DNA of 64,000 bases from Luteolibacter pohnpeiensis. Lineage in GTDB: Bacteria; Verrucomicrobiota; Verrucomicrobiia; Verrucomicrobiales; Akkermansiaceae. The stretch is taken from contig NZ_JAENIJ010000016.1 of the NCBI RefSeq assembly GCF_016595435.1, forward strand, positions 34,828 to 98,827, read 5' to 3'. The notes below the pieces were generated by a model. That model was not told the origin of the DNA. It worked only from the letters and a program-made list of their open reading frames with translations, and made no database searches. How positions within the stretch are numbered: position 1 is the first letter of the stretch; every line of letters starts with the position of its first letter. Shown here one piece after another: positions 54,026 to 64,000 of the stretch. The position numbers and the translations under genes were made by a program.

Positions 54026-54610
54026 TTATCTGGCTTTAAGCAAGTTGCGTCCGCTCCAGATGTAGTTCCATCCGGAAATCAGAGTGAGCGCTACCGCAAT
54101 CCACAACGAAATCGGCAGCAACCAACCATCGGGGCTGGCCAGATTTTCAAACCAATTCCCGATCGGTCCAGGCGGTTTTCCGGTCGAAAACGTCAACCAG
54201 ACAAGACCGGTGATGCAGAAGGTCAGCTGGAATGTAGTCTTCCACTTGCCCAAACGGTCCGCCGCGAGCACTTGTCCGGCTTCTACCGCGATTTGTCGCA
54301 GCCCGGTAACGAGGAATTCGCGGCCGATGATCAATGCGGTGACCCAAACCGGGCAAAGCCCACGTTCCGTCATGAAAACAAAGGCGGAACAGACGAGAAT
54401 TTTATCCACCAAGGGGTCCATCAGCTTGCCGAGCGGGGTTACCAGCCCCAATTTCCGCGCCAGCCAGCCATCCAGCCAATCGCTTGCGGCTGCCACGCTG
54501 AAGAGCACGAGGCCGATTCCGTAGTTCGTATCCGAGTGACGCGAGACGACCGCGATGAAAATGGCGGTCATGATTAATCGGGAAAAAGTTATCGCGTTCG
54601 GAAGATTCAC
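54026..54610 (-). CDS. pgsA: CDP-diacylglycerol-glycerol-3-phosphate phosphatidyltransferase
   Basis: Makes phosphatidylglycerophosphate for phospholipid synthesis at the inner membrane. A GTG start at 54610 gives 194 aa beginning VNLPNAITFSRLIM, the family-typical N-terminus. The CDP-alcohol phosphotransferase motif D-x2-D-G-x2-A-R-x8-G-x3-D-x3-D is complete (DWLDGWLARKLGL then GKLMDPLVDK). About four or five helices follow. The open frame reaches 54760, which would add 50 non-homologous residues overlapping the gnd promoter region. Expected to be essential. Confidence 0.9.
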   Translation of the reverse strand: MNLPNAITFSRLIMTAIFIAVVSRHSDTNYGIGLVLFSVAAASDWLDGWLARKLGLVTPLGKLMDPLVDKILVCSAFVFMTERGLCPVWVTALIIGREFLVTGLRQIAVEAGQVLAADRLGKWKTTFQLTFCITGLVWLTFSTGKPPGPIGNWFENLASPDGWLLPISLWIAVALTLISGWNYIWSGRNLLKAR

Positions 54611-54765
54611 GCGATGAGTCTTATCGATGCATTTGAAGATGGCAACTAGGTTGCTGAATTCTGCTGAAACTCCCGGTGGCAATTCCGCCATCCAGAGGTA
54701 TTGCTTCATGGGAAATTCTGATCCCAAGGATGAAACCAATGCATCTTTCCGTAAAAACAAGGGGT

Positions 54766-54794
54766 TGCACCCCGGCCCGGTCTTTACTATCGGA
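54766..54794 (+). promoter_or_regulatory. Possible gnd promoter
   Basis: TTGCAC (54766-54771) and TATCGG (54789-54794) are 17 nt apart, 27 nt upstream of the gnd ATG. A GGGG-TTGCA-CCCC dyad overlaps the -35. The -10 is a poor match. Confidence 0.3.
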
Positions 54795-54820
54795 GTGCGC
54801 CTCTTTAATCCTCAATTTTC

Positions 54821-56239
54821 ATGAATAAAAGCGATTTCGGACTCATCGGTCTGGCCGTCATGGGCCAGAATCTCGTTCTCAATGTGGAATCCCGCGGCTT
54901 CCAAGTCTCGGTTTACAACCGCACCGCCTCCGTCATGGAGGAATTTGTTTCCCAGCATCCTGACAAGAAATTGGTCGGTGAAGAAACACTCGAGGGCTTT
55001 GTCAACTCCCTCGCCTCACCACGCAAAATCATGATCATGGTCAAAGCGGGTGGCCCGGTGGATGCCGTGATCGAATCGCTGATTCCTTTGCTCGACCAAG
55101 GCGATATCATCATCGACGGCGGCAACTCGCTCTATACCGATACCGAACGCCGCGACAAATGGCTCGGCGATCTTGGTTTCCGCTTCATCGGTGCCGGCGT
55201 TTCCGGTGGTGAAGAAGGAGCCCGCAAAGGCCCATCCATCATGCCAGGCGGCCCTGCTTCCACTTGGGACGTGATGAAACCGATTTTCGAATCGATCGCG
55301 GCAAAGGTCGATGGCGAGCCATGCGTCACTCACATCGGCCCAGGCGGTGCCGGCCACTACGTGAAGATGATTCACAACGGCATCGAGTACGGCGACATGC
55401 AGTTGATTTGCGAGGCATACAACATTTTCAAAGCTGCAGGCTTCACCACCGATGAGCTGGCTCAAGTCTTCACCGACTGGAACAATGGCGATCTCGAATC
55501 TTACCTGATTCAGATCACCTCGAAAATCTTCGAACAAAAAGATCCTGAAACCGGTGATCCCTTGGTCGACAAGATCCTCGATACAGCCGGTCAAAAGGGC
55601 ACGGGCAAATGGACCATCATGAACGCGGTGGAAAACGCCGTTGTCATTTCCACCATCAACGCTGCGGTGGAAGCCCGGATTCTTTCCTCCATGAAAGACA
55701 AGCGGGTCAATGCCAGCGACATTCTCGAAGGACCCAAAACCGAAATTTCCGCTGAAAAAGCTGAATTGGTCAAACAAGTCCACGACGCATTGTTTGCCTC
55801 GAAAATCATTTCCTATGCCCAAGGTCTCGACCTGATCGCCACCATGGGTGCCGAAAAAGGCTGGAATCTCGATCTCGGTAAGATCGCTGCGATCTGGCGT
55901 GGTGGCTGCATCATCCGCGCCCGTTTCCTCAACGACATCACGGATGCCTACCGCACCAACCCTGAGCTCAGCAACCTGATGCTTGCTCCGTTCTTCACCA
56001 AATTGCTGAACGGATTCCAGCAAAACTGGCGTGAAGTCATCTCGCTCGCAACGCTGGCCGGCATTCCGGTTCCTGCATTCAGCGCGTCTCTCGGCTACTA
56101 CGATAGCTACCGTAGCGCGGTGCTTCCTGCCAACCTGCTTCAGGCCCAGCGCGACTTCTTCGGTGCTCACACCTATGAGCGCACCGACAAGCCTCGCGGC
56201 GAATTCTTCCACACCGACTGGCCGGAGGTCATCGGCTGA
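54821..56239 (+). CDS. gnd: 6-phosphogluconate dehydrogenase (decarboxylating)
   Basis: Oxidises 6-phosphogluconate to ribulose 5-phosphate with CO2 release in the pentose phosphate pathway. The 472-aa length is that of the long (non-Gram-positive-short) form. The N-terminal Rossmann motif is GLAVMGQNLVLN, the substrate loop VSGGEEGARKGPSIMPGG, catalytic KMIHNGIEYGDMQL, and the C-terminal tail AQRDFFGAHTYER. The CTCAATTTTC leader has no Shine-Dalgarno. It is transcribed alone, with pgsA divergent upstream and a strong terminator downstream. Confidence 0.95.
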   Translation: MNKSDFGLIGLAVMGQNLVLNVESRGFQVSVYNRTASVMEEFVSQHPDKKLVGEETLEGFVNSLASPRKIMIMVKAGGPVDAVIESLIPLLDQGDIIIDGGNSLYTDTERRDKWLGDLGFRFIGAGVSGGEEGARKGPSIMPGGPASTWDVMKPIFESIAAKVDGEPCVTHIGPGGAGHYVKMIHNGIEYGDMQLICEAYNIFKAAGFTTDELAQVFTDWNNGDLESYLIQITSKIFEQKDPETGDPLVDKILDTAGQKGTGKWTIMNAVENAVVISTINAAVEARILSSMKDKRVNASDILEGPKTEISAEKAELVKQVHDALFASKIISYAQGLDLIATMGAEKGWNLDLGKIAAIWRGGCIIRARFLNDITDAYRTNPELSNLMLAPFFTKLLNGFQQNWREVISLATLAGIPVPAFSASLGYYDSYRSAVLPANLLQAQRDFFGAHTYERTDKPRGEFFHTDWPEVIG

Positions 56240-56263
56240 TTGGATCATCAGATCTGTATTTCC

Positions 56264-56297
56264 AAAAGGTCGTCCGGAGTACCGGGCGGCCTTTTTT
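56264..56297 (+). terminator. Strong terminator after gnd
   Basis: A stem of ten or more consecutive pairs, including wobble pairs (AAAAGGTCGTCCGG with CCGGGCGGCCTTTT), with an AGTA loop runs into six Ts, 25 nt after the gnd stop. Confidence 0.9.
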
Positions 56298-56449
56298 GTG
56301 GCTTTGGTCTGGGCTGTATTCATCCGCTTCGTCGCGGATCACAAAAGCGACTGACCATCAGCAGCTCAGAAGGTGGTTCCCGAATTATAGCGCAAAAAAT
56401 AGAATTGGAAGTGGCCTAACAACTTCTGACTGGGTAATCTGGGTCGTAA

Positions 56450-57850
<1,401 letters not shown>

Positions 57851-57860
57851 AATCACAGCC

Positions 57861-58250
57861 ATGAACCTGAAAATCCTGCTGCCTTTCCAAGTCTTCGATC
57901 AACAGATCGGAGTGCTGCGCATCGTTGCAGAAACGGCAAAAGGCTCGTTCGGATTATTACCCCAGCGCCTCGATTGTGTGGCCGCTCTGGTGCCTGGAAT
58001 CTTGGTTTACGAAACACCGGAGCAAGGCGAAGTCTTCATCGCGGTGGATCAGGGACTGCTGGTCAAAACAGGCAAGGACGTTTGCGTATCGGTGCGTCGC
58101 GCGATCCGTGGCGCGGATCTATCGCAATTGCGCTCGTCCGTAGAAAAAGAGTTCCTGACCTTGAGCGAAAACGAGCAAGCCGTTCGCAACGTGATGACAC
58201 GCATTGAATTCGGATTGATGCGAAACCTTGCCAATTTCCAGCATGAATGA
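57861..58250 (+). CDS. atpC: N-type ATPase subunit epsilon
   Basis: A 129-aa subunit of the central stalk. The N-terminal beta-sandwich begins MNLKILLPFQVFDQ, with the family-typical GSFGLLPQRLDCVAALVPG loop (19 residues). The C-terminal helical part is short. The frame starts at 57804 inside atpD, but the ATG at 57861 gives the family-like start, 10 nt after the atpD stop. The end overlaps atpQ by 8 nt. Confidence 0.9.
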   Translation: MNLKILLPFQVFDQQIGVLRIVAETAKGSFGLLPQRLDCVAALVPGILVYETPEQGEVFIAVDQGLLVKTGKDVCVSVRRAIRGADLSQLRSSVEKEFLTLSENEQAVRNVMTRIEFGLMRNLANFQHE

Positions 58251-58581
58251 GCAATCATCCAATCCTCGCTCCCGGACCCAATCCGATTTCGCAGGAGAAA
58301 TCGGCAGCAAGGCAGTCCGTAAAATCAAAGCACGGAGAGAGGCTCAGAATCACGTCTGGTTTGGCCTCGGGATGATGGGCTTGATTGGCTGGTCCGTCGT
58401 GGTTCCTACACTTGCAGGAACCGGCCTGGGACTATGGCTCGACAAAAATTTTCCGAGCGAACATCATTGGACCTTGGCGTTGCTGGTAGCGGGGCTGTGC
58501 TTGGGTTGTCTTAACGCCTGGGCATGGGTATCGAAGGAAAGCAAAGCATTGCACGACCAACAGGAGGAAAAGGATGACTGA
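58243..58581 (+). CDS. atpQ: N-type ATPase accessory subunit AtpQ
   Basis: A 112-aa protein related to the AtpI/AtpZ group. A charged N-terminus (SKAVRKIKARREAQNHV) precedes two membrane helices (about 38-58 and 67-87). In N-ATPase operons the gene between atpC and atpR is called atpQ and is thought to help ring assembly or metal handling. The ATG at 58243 overlaps the atpC end and the stop overlaps the atpR ATG region by 8 nt. Confidence 0.85.
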   Translation: MNEQSSNPRSRTQSDFAGEIGSKAVRKIKARREAQNHVWFGLGMMGLIGWSVVVPTLAGTGLGLWLDKNFPSEHHWTLALLVAGLCLGCLNAWAWVSKESKALHDQQEEKDD

Positions 58582-58870
58582 TGCCTTTACATGGATCTTG
58601 GCTGGACTCGCCGGAGCCGCATTAGGTGCTCTGTTTTTCGGCGGCTTGTGGTGGACGGTGCGTTGTGGGATGCAATCCAATCGACCCGCACTCTGGTTTC
58701 TGGGAAGTGTCGTGATTCGCACCGGAATCACCGTGGCTGGATTTTATTGGGTCGGCGCAGACCGTTGGCAGCGTTATGCCGCCTGTTTGTTAGGTTTTTT
58801 AATCGCGCGCCGGGCTGTTACTTACTTTACCCGACAAACCACGGAGGATCGCCATGCATCTGAGTCCTGA
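58574..58870 (+). CDS. atpR: N-type ATPase accessory subunit AtpR
   Basis: A 98-aa protein of three hydrophobic helices (about 5-25, 39-60, 66-83), with arginines inside the hydrophobic stretches (TVRCGM, VVIRTGIT, LIARRAV). AtpR is specific to N-type ATPases; it has been proposed to act near the rotor ring. It overlaps atpQ and atpB by 8 and 17 nt, suggesting tight translational coupling. Confidence 0.85.
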   Translation: MTDAFTWILAGLAGAALGALFFGGLWWTVRCGMQSNRPALWFLGSVVIRTGITVAGFYWVGADRWQRYAACLLGFLIARRAVTYFTRQTTEDRHASES

Positions 58871-59543
58871 CGAAATCATCTACTGGCAGCACGGTGTCGT
58901 TAAGCTGAACGCCACCATCGTCTTCACCTGGGTGCTGATGATCCTTCTAACGGTAGGCTCTAAGCTGATTACGCGGAAATTAACGACCGATTACCAGCGC
59001 TCGCGTTGGCAGAATCTGTTAGAAATTCTGATCTCCGGCATGGTGGATCAGATCAAGGAAATCGGGCTGCGCCAACCTGAGAAATATATCGGATTTTTAG
59101 GGACGATTTTCCTGTTCGTCGGGACTGCCGCGCTGTGCACGATCATTCCGGGATATGAACCGCCGACCGGCTCGTTATCGACCACTCTGGCATTGGCACT
59201 CTGTGTATTTGTGGCAGTGCCGCTTTTTGGCATCGAGGATCAGGGGCTGCGTGGCTACTTGAAAACCTATACCGAACCAACGGTGATCATGTTGCCGTTC
59301 AATTTGATCAGTGAGGTATCGCGCACTCTCGCGCTGGCAGTCCGCCTTTTTGGAAACATGATGAGCGGCTCCATGATTATTGCCATTCTTCTCAGCATCA
59401 CTCCGTATCTGTTCCCCGTGGTAATGACATTGCTCGGGCTTCTAACAGGTATGGTCCAGGCTTACATTTTTACGGTTTTAGCTGCTGTCTACATCATGGC
59501 GGCGACCCGGGCGGAGAAAGACCCGACTGCCATTTCGAACTGA
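58854..59543 (+). CDS. atpB: N-type ATPase subunit a
   Basis: A 229-aa membrane subunit forming the ion half-channels. The essential arginine is Arg164 in LALAVRLFGNMMSG. Five hydrophobic helices are visible (about 20-38, 83-100, 108-125, 145-180, 190-225). The start overlaps atpR by 17 nt; the next gene, atpE, starts 12 nt after its stop. Confidence 0.93.
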   Translation: MHLSPDEIIYWQHGVVKLNATIVFTWVLMILLTVGSKLITRKLTTDYQRSRWQNLLEILISGMVDQIKEIGLRQPEKYIGFLGTIFLFVGTAALCTIIPGYEPPTGSLSTTLALALCVFVAVPLFGIEDQGLRGYLKTYTEPTVIMLPFNLISEVSRTLALAVRLFGNMMSGSMIIAILLSITPYLFPVVMTLLGLLTGMVQAYIFTVLAAVYIMAATRAEKDPTAISN

Positions 59544-59555
59544 CCTAACAGAAAT

Positions 59556-59837
59556 ATGGACGATATCACACTCATCGCGATCACCTCGATCATTACCGCA
59601 GGAGTTACGACTAGCTTCGGCTGCATGGGCCCGGCTTTTGCGGAAGGTCGTGCCGTAGCCACTGCGCTCAGCTCTATTGCGCAGCAACCGGATGCATCTT
59701 CGACGATTACCCGAACTTTGTTCGTTGGTTTGGCCATGATCGAATCGACCGCAATTTATTGTTTTGTGGTCTCGATGATCCTGATTTTTGCCAATCCGTT
59801 CTGGAATCATTTCATCGATCAACTCGCAGGAAAATAA
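59556..59837 (+). CDS. atpE: N-type ATPase subunit c (two-carboxylate rotor)
   Basis: A 93-aa hairpin of two membrane helices forming the rotor ring. Helix 2 carries the ion-binding carboxylate Glu63 with Ser64, Thr65 and Tyr68 (MIESTAIYCFV). Helix 1 carries a second carboxylate, Glu30, in GPAFAEGRAVA, where the Na+-type c subunit of Ilyobacter has Gln. Two carboxylates occur in the N-ATPase c ring of Burkholderia pseudomallei, reported as a c17 ring that binds protons. Helix 1 has few glycines. Ion choice (H+ or Na+) is not settled by sequence. Confidence 0.95.
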   Translation: MDDITLIAITSIITAGVTTSFGCMGPAFAEGRAVATALSSIAQQPDASSTITRTLFVGLAMIESTAIYCFVVSMILIFANPFWNHFIDQLAGK

Positions 59838-59841
59838 CGCC

Positions 59842-60612
59842 ATGCTCATCGATTGGTTCACGGTTTGCGCGCAAGCGCTCAACTTTCTGGTCCTCGTTTG
59901 GTTGTTGAGGAAGTTTCTCTATCAACCAGTCATGCAAGCCATCGATGGACGGGAAAAACGCATTGCGGCTGAACTTGCGGACGCGGATGCCAAACGCACC
60001 GCGGCACAAGCCGCGCGGGACGAGTTCGAGCGTAAAAACACAAGCTTCGATCAGGAACGCACATCACTCATGGCCAAAGCGGCGACAGATGCCGAGGAGC
60101 TGCGTAAAAAGCTCCAGCAGGATGTCGCGAACGAAGCCACTGAGCGTCGTGCCAAATGGCGGGAATCCTTGGTGACGGAGCAGCAAACTCTTAAAGAAAC
60201 TCTCATTGAAAAAACTCGGGATGAAGTCTTCGCGATCAGCCGCAAAACTCTGGCCGATTTAGCTGATAGCACACTGGAAGCATCCATCGCCCATGTCTTG
60301 GTGAAGCGAATGAAAGATTTGGGGGCTGCGGAAAAATCCATTTTGAAAACTGCTCTGGAAACCGATGCGTCGCCGATCGTGCGCAGCGCTTTCGAACTGC
60401 CAAACACCGAACAAGCAGCGATCCAGAATGCGTTTCGCGAAACATTTTCCAACAATCTAACACTGCGCTTCGAGGTGGCTCCTGACTTGATCAGTGGGAT
60501 TGAGATCACCACCGAAGGGCAAAAAATAGCGTGGAGCATTGATGGATATCTAACAACTCTGGAGCAAAGTGTGGACGCTTTGATGAAACCCGCTGCTGGA
60601 GCTGCCGCATGA
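59842..60612 (+). CDS. atpF: N-type ATPase subunit b with delta-like C-terminus
   Basis: From the ATG at 59842 it is 256 aa, longer than a normal b subunit. One N-terminal membrane helix (about 6-22) is followed by a long charged coiled coil (about 30-135) and a C-terminal domain (about 155-256, with [20 protein letters not shown]) that resembles the end of delta/OSCP. No separate atpH exists in the operon, consistent with a b-delta fusion known in N-ATPases. It overlaps atpA by 4 nt. Confidence 0.92.
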   Translation: MLIDWFTVCAQALNFLVLVWLLRKFLYQPVMQAIDGREKRIAAELADADAKRTAAQAARDEFERKNTSFDQERTSLMAKAATDAEELRKKLQQDVANEATERRAKWRESLVTEQQTLKETLIEKTRDEVFAISRKTLADLADSTLEASIAHVLVKRMKDLGAAEKSILKTALETDASPIVRSAFELPNTEQAAIQNAFRETFSNNLTLRFEVAPDLISGIEITTEGQKIAWSIDGYLTTLEQSVDALMKPAAGAAA

Positions 60613-62153
60613 ATTCACCGGTGTCAGATCTTGCTACGGCTTTCGAAACCGCTGTTGCTGGAATCCGTGAGACTCGCGAACAATTTCGGCCAACTCTCGC
60701 CGTGCGCGAAATTGGGACGGTGACTCATGTCTCTACGGGAGTTGCCAAAGTTACCGGACTGCCGGGTGTCGGTTACGAGGAGTTGATTGAATTTGCCGGT
60801 GGAGTCTCCGGCATCGCCTTCAACCTCGATGAAGATGAAATCGGTGTTGTCTTGTTAGGCGATTATTCACTGCTGCAGGTAGGAGCAGAAGCGACGCGCA
60901 CCGGCCGCGTGATGGACGTGCTGGTTGGTGACGGCTTAATCGGACGTGTGATCGACCCGTTAGGTCGGCCACTCGATCATCAAGGCGTAATGGTGGCCAG
61001 CAAACGCCTGCCGATTGAGCGTCCTTCCGCAGCGATCATGGATCGTGCGCCAGTTAGTGAACCGCTGCAGACGGGAATCAAAGTGATTGATGCGCTGATT
61101 CCGATCGGTCGCGGACAGCGCGAATTGATTCTTGGGGATCGCCAAACCGGCAAGACCACCATTGCGCTGGATACCATACTCAATCAGCGTGGCAAGGATG
61201 TGATCTGCATTTACTGCGCCATCGGCCAGCGCGCGTCAGCGGTCGCCAAAGCGGTTGCCACACTGCGGGAAAAAGGCGCTCTGGACTACACCGTAGTAAT
61301 GGTCACGGAAGGCAATGATCCACCAGGGCTTTCTTACATCGCGCCTTATGCCGCCACCGCGATGGGTGAGCATTTCATGGAAAGTGGGCGCGATGTTTTG
61401 ATTGTTTACGATGATTTGACCCAGCACGCCAGAGCCTATCGAGAGCTATCACTTCTTCTTCAGCGCCCGCCCGGACGTGAAGCGTTCCCGGGCGATATTT
61501 TCTATCTGCATTCACGCCTGCTGGAGCGATCAACCCATCTTTGCGCGGAACGCGGCGGCGGATCGCTCACCGCATTGCCCATCATTGAAACCGAGGCGCA
61601 GAATATTTCTTCTTACATTCCGACCAATCTGATCTCGATCACCGATGGGCAAATCTATTTGTCCCCTTCCCTGTTCGCGCTTGGTATTTTGCCTGCTGTC
61701 GATGTCGGAAAATCGGTCTCGCGTGTTGGCGGAAAAGCTCAACACAAACCCTATCGCGCCGTGGCTGCCGATCTTAAGCTGGGCTACGCGCAATTTGAAG
61801 AGCTGGAATCATTCGCCCGATTTGGAGCACGCCTCGACGATGACACACGCCGGGTGATTGAACATGGTCGCCGCATCCGTGCTTGCCTGAAGCAACCCGA
61901 GTTTTCACCGGTTTCAGTCCCAGCTCAAATCACCACGCTTCTGGCCCTGAGTGAAAATGCCTTCGATGCGATCCCTCTGGAAAATATGACCGCTGCGGAA
62001 AATGCCCTGCACCTGGCTGCGGACCAACTTCCGGCTGACCTACGTTCACGCATTGAAGGGAATCAGAAATTATCTAACGACGATCGCCAGGCGATTCTGA
62101 ATCTGGCGACAAGAACATTGGCCGTTTTTCAAAACCCGGAGAAAACATCCTGA
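60609..62153 (+). CDS. atpA: N-type ATPase subunit alpha
   Basis: A 514-aa non-catalytic nucleotide-binding subunit. The P-loop is [12 protein letters not shown] (about 177-188), with the alpha signature [17 protein letters not shown] near residue 360. The N-terminal beta-barrel spans about 30-95. The ATG overlaps the atpF stop (ATGA) and the stop overlaps the atpG ATG by one nt (TGATG). Confidence 0.95.
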   Translation: MNSPVSDLATAFETAVAGIRETREQFRPTLAVREIGTVTHVSTGVAKVTGLPGVGYEELIEFAGGVSGIAFNLDEDEIGVVLLGDYSLLQVGAEATRTGRVMDVLVGDGLIGRVIDPLGRPLDHQGVMVASKRLPIERPSAAIMDRAPVSEPLQTGIKVIDALIPIGRGQRELILGDRQTGKTTIALDTILNQRGKDVICIYCAIGQRASAVAKAVATLREKGALDYTVVMVTEGNDPPGLSYIAPYAATAMGEHFMESGRDVLIVYDDLTQHARAYRELSLLLQRPPGREAFPGDIFYLHSRLLERSTHLCAERGGGSLTALPIIETEAQNISSYIPTNLISITDGQIYLSPSLFALGILPAVDVGKSVSRVGGKAQHKPYRAVAADLKLGYAQFEELESFARFGARLDDDTRRVIEHGRRIRACLKQPEFSPVSVPAQITTLLALSENAFDAIPLENMTAAENALHLAADQLPADLRSRIEGNQKLSNDDRQAILNLATRTLAVFQNPEKTS

Positions 62154-63031
62154 TGAGCGAAACGACAGCCAGTCTCCAACGCAAAATCCAAAGCGCTGAC
62201 GACCTGCGGTCCGTGGTGCGAACCATGAAGGCGCTGGCAGCTTCGAGCATTGGCCAATATGAAGCATCGGTTCGTTCACTGGCTGATTATCACCGTCATC
62301 TTGAACTTGGCTTGGGAGTGTGCCTGCGCCAACGCGGACTTGTTACTACCGCTCCCGCGAAACCCACTTCCAAGCCGCCGGTCATCGCGATTGTTTTCGG
62401 CTCCGATCAGGGACTTGTCGGTTCTTTCAATGATAACATCGCAGACTTTGCCGTTCGTGAGTTATCCACCCTAACCGAGCGGCCGCAGGTCCTGGCGATT
62501 GGCGAGCGTGTTCACACGCGATTGGCCGATGCCGGATTGTCGATGCTTGGACCATTTCCCGTTCCCAACTCCGTCAAAGCGATCGCTCCATTGATTGCGC
62601 AAATCCAGCTGGCATCGGAGCATCACACGCGAGCCGATACCTCGGTTTATCTATTCCACCACCGGCCCAAAAACCGTGCCACCTATGAACCGAACCGTCA
62701 GCGATTGCTACCCCTCGATTCTGACTGGCAGTCAAACTTGGCAAAGTCTCCCTGGCCGACCCCATACCTACCGGAAGTGCTGCCGGATGCTCTAACAACT
62801 CTTCCGGCGTTGGTGGGTGAATACCTGTTTATCTCGCTTTTCCGGGCCTGCGCGGAATCCTTGGCCAGTGAAAACGCCAGCCGTCTCAACGCCATGCAGC
62901 GGGCCGAAAAAAATATCGATGAATTGGTCGAAAAACTTCACGGCGACTACAACAGCTTGCGGCAAAGTTCGATTGATGAAGAGTTGTTCGACCTCGTTGC
63001 CGGTTACAACCATCTTTCTGAGCCAGATTGA
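62153..63031 (+). CDS. atpG: N-type ATPase subunit gamma
   Basis: A 292-aa central-stalk subunit. The N-terminal helix (LQRKIQSADDLRSVVRTMKA) and the C-terminal helix (SRLNAMQRAEKNIDELVEKL) form the coiled coil, flanking a Rossmann-like middle domain (IAIVFGSDQGLVGSFNDNIA). N-ATPase gamma subunits diverge in sequence, as here. It ends the operon. No clear terminator is seen in the 200-nt gap that follows. Confidence 0.92.
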   Translation: MSETTASLQRKIQSADDLRSVVRTMKALAASSIGQYEASVRSLADYHRHLELGLGVCLRQRGLVTTAPAKPTSKPPVIAIVFGSDQGLVGSFNDNIADFAVRELSTLTERPQVLAIGERVHTRLADAGLSMLGPFPVPNSVKAIAPLIAQIQLASEHHTRADTSVYLFHHRPKNRATYEPNRQRLLPLDSDWQSNLAKSPWPTPYLPEVLPDALTTLPALVGEYLFISLFRACAESLASENASRLNAMQRAEKNIDELVEKLHGDYNSLRQSSIDEELFDLVAGYNHLSEPD

Positions 63032-63234
63032 TTCTAGCAGAGCACCTCAGAGATTGCTGCGATTGCTTCTCATTCCCAATTCTAACTGGTTCATTTGAGG
63101 GTTCTTCGCAGGTATTGGGGGGCGAAACTGCTTAAATTTTCACCAGTTTGGATCAAACCCACGCTTTTGATTGCATCGGCTCTGAAACTGCTCCAAATGC
63201 TCGTCATTCACACGACCGGTTCTTTTTTCCCATT

Positions 63235-64000
63235 ATGAAATTCGCCCTTCTCGCGCTTCCCCTCGGCCTCGTAGCTGCCCATGCTGCTGAAACCACCGTA
63301 AAATTGCAGCCATTTGAAGTGGATCGTTCATTTCCGGCGACTCTGTTGCCGTCCAAGCCAACCTTGATCTCGGTTGATCCGAAACAATTTGGTGATTTCA
63401 CCATCGAAACCATCGTTCCTCACGGTGCCCAGGTTCAGAAGGGTGATGTTCTGGTGAAATTTGAATCGAAGGCATTCAAACGGAAACTGGAGGATCAAAA
63501 GCGGGCGGTTGAAGCGAATCGATTGAGCCTCGCCAGCAATGAACTTTCATATTCGAAACTCAAGGAGGAGACGGATATGAAAATGGATGCGGCCAAACGT
63601 GCTGCGCGCATCGCTGCGGAAGATCTCGCCTACTTCAAGGAAACCGGTCGCAAAGCGAAAGAGGACGATGCTCAGAATGATTTGGAAACCGCAGCACAAC
63701 GCCTTGAAGGAGCCAAGGAAGAGCTTCGTCAGCTGAAAAAAATGTATGAGGCTGATGACGTCACGGAAGAGACGGAGGAAATCATTTTAAAGCGACAGGA
63801 GTTCACCGTGAAGTCTGCGGAATTGAGCAAACATCTTACGGATCTCGCCATCGCCCAACGCTTGGAAAAGACCATCCCGCGCGAGCTGGAGCAACTCACG
63901 GCTGCGGACCATTCCGCGGCATTAGCGTTGGAAAAGGCTCAGAATGAGCTGCCGCGCAGTCTGGAAAGCGCCAAAATCAGTCTCGATGCTGCCAAAGTGG
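63235..64000 (+). CDS. Membrane-fusion protein (HlyD-like), 3'-truncated by the window edge
   Basis: An open frame from the ATG at 63235 runs to the window end, so at least 255 residues. A signal peptide (MKFALLALPLGLVAAHAAE) precedes a biotinyl-lipoyl-like hairpin (TIVPHGAQVQKGDVLVKFES) and a long Glu/Lys/Ala-rich coiled coil from about residue 80. This is the plan of periplasmic adaptor proteins of RND or ABC efflux pumps. The partner pump would lie beyond the window. The gap before it shows no gene. Confidence 0.82.
   Translation, partial: MKFALLALPLGLVAAHAAETTVKLQPFEVDRSFPATLLPSKPTLISVDPKQFGDFTIETIVPHGAQVQKGDVLVKFESKAFKRKLEDQKRAVEANRLSLASNELSYSKLKEETDMKMDAAKRAARIAAEDLAYFKETGRKAKEDDAQNDLETAAQRLEGAKEELRQLKKMYEADDVTEETEEIILKRQEFTVKSAELSKHLTDLAIAQRLEKTIPRELEQLTAADHSAALALEKAQNELPRSLESAKISLDAAKV

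Noticed and set aside
55016..56323. 435-aa minus-strand frame opposite gnd
   Set aside because: Long because of the codon bias of gnd on the other strand; composition is not protein-like and gnd is certain.

Overview
The window is 64 kb of a bacterial chromosome, gene-dense and of moderate GC content. Gene content points to the phylum Verrucomicrobiota, probably class Verrucomicrobiae (a Luteolibacter/Haloferula-like relative); this is inferred from family combinations I recognise, not from a search. Supporting signs are zinc-ribbon membrane proteins, a type II-secretion-like prepilin with no pilus cluster around it, a glycine-rich RRM protein, a stand-alone GxxExxY gene, an N-type ATPase operon, and many start codons without an obvious Shine-Dalgarno sequence. 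There are no rRNA genes, no CRISPR array, no prophage and no recognisable transposase. One tRNA gene, tRNA-Gln(TTG), is present.

Layout. 1-4.8 kb: sulfate assimilation and cysteine synthesis (cysH, cysK), then an overlapping pair of unknown genes facing a small zinc-ribbon membrane protein. 5-8.4 kb: a three-gene set of secreted retropepsin-like protein, inactive transglutaminase fused to seven membrane helices, and an ATP-grasp ligase; it ends at a terminator serving the facing strand. 8.5-12.1 kb: two PilT-type ATPases and three small envelope proteins resembling the E. coli yqjD/yqjE/yqjK group. 12.2-16.5 kb: an AsmA-like protein, RadC and an aldo/keto reductase. 16.6-20.7 kb: a DCC thiol protein, hisS and aspS, with a tiny inverted-repeat-bounded unit carrying a GxxExxY nuclease-like gene wedged between the two synthetases. 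21-23.4 kb: two adjacent unknown, possibly related exported proteins. 23.4-27.5 kb: ligA with an extra segment, a small membrane protein, a pyrimidine-nucleoside phosphorylase and the tRNA. 27.7-34.1 kb: a YitT-type membrane protein, a subtilase, a serine carboxypeptidase, a secreted unknown and an esterase-like hydrolase. 34.3-39 kb: gltB with no gltD beside it. 39.1-43.3 kb: an ABC exporter with a TPR-like partner, a metallophosphoesterase and the RRM protein. 43.4-50.6 kb (minus strand): alr, a prepilin, two lipoproteins of which one is a trypsin-like protease, mutY, a DUF1349-like protein and a phosphohexomutase. 50.7-56.2 kb: alkaline phosphatase, an RlmI-like methyltransferase, dps, a small Cys-rich protein, pgsA and gnd. 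56.4-63 kb: a complete N-type ATPase operon, atpD-C-Q-R-B-E-F-A-G. The window ends inside a membrane-fusion (HlyD-like) gene.

Working together: cysH and cysK run from PAPS to cysteine. The three-gene set at 5-8.4 kb appears to couple cytoplasmic amino-acid ligation to a membrane and periplasmic partner. The N-ATPase operon encodes a full rotary enzyme, with the delta function apparently fused to subunit b. Its c subunit carries two carboxylates per hairpin. The most unusual locus is the GxxExxY unit (18415-18867), which is essentially one gene plus 10-bp-periodic GCAGAT terminal inverted repeats. Further unexplained structures are a 13-bp GAAA-capped hairpin after the phosphohexomutase gene, a nested hairpin at 20.9 kb and a 14-bp palindrome upstream of the prepilin gene.
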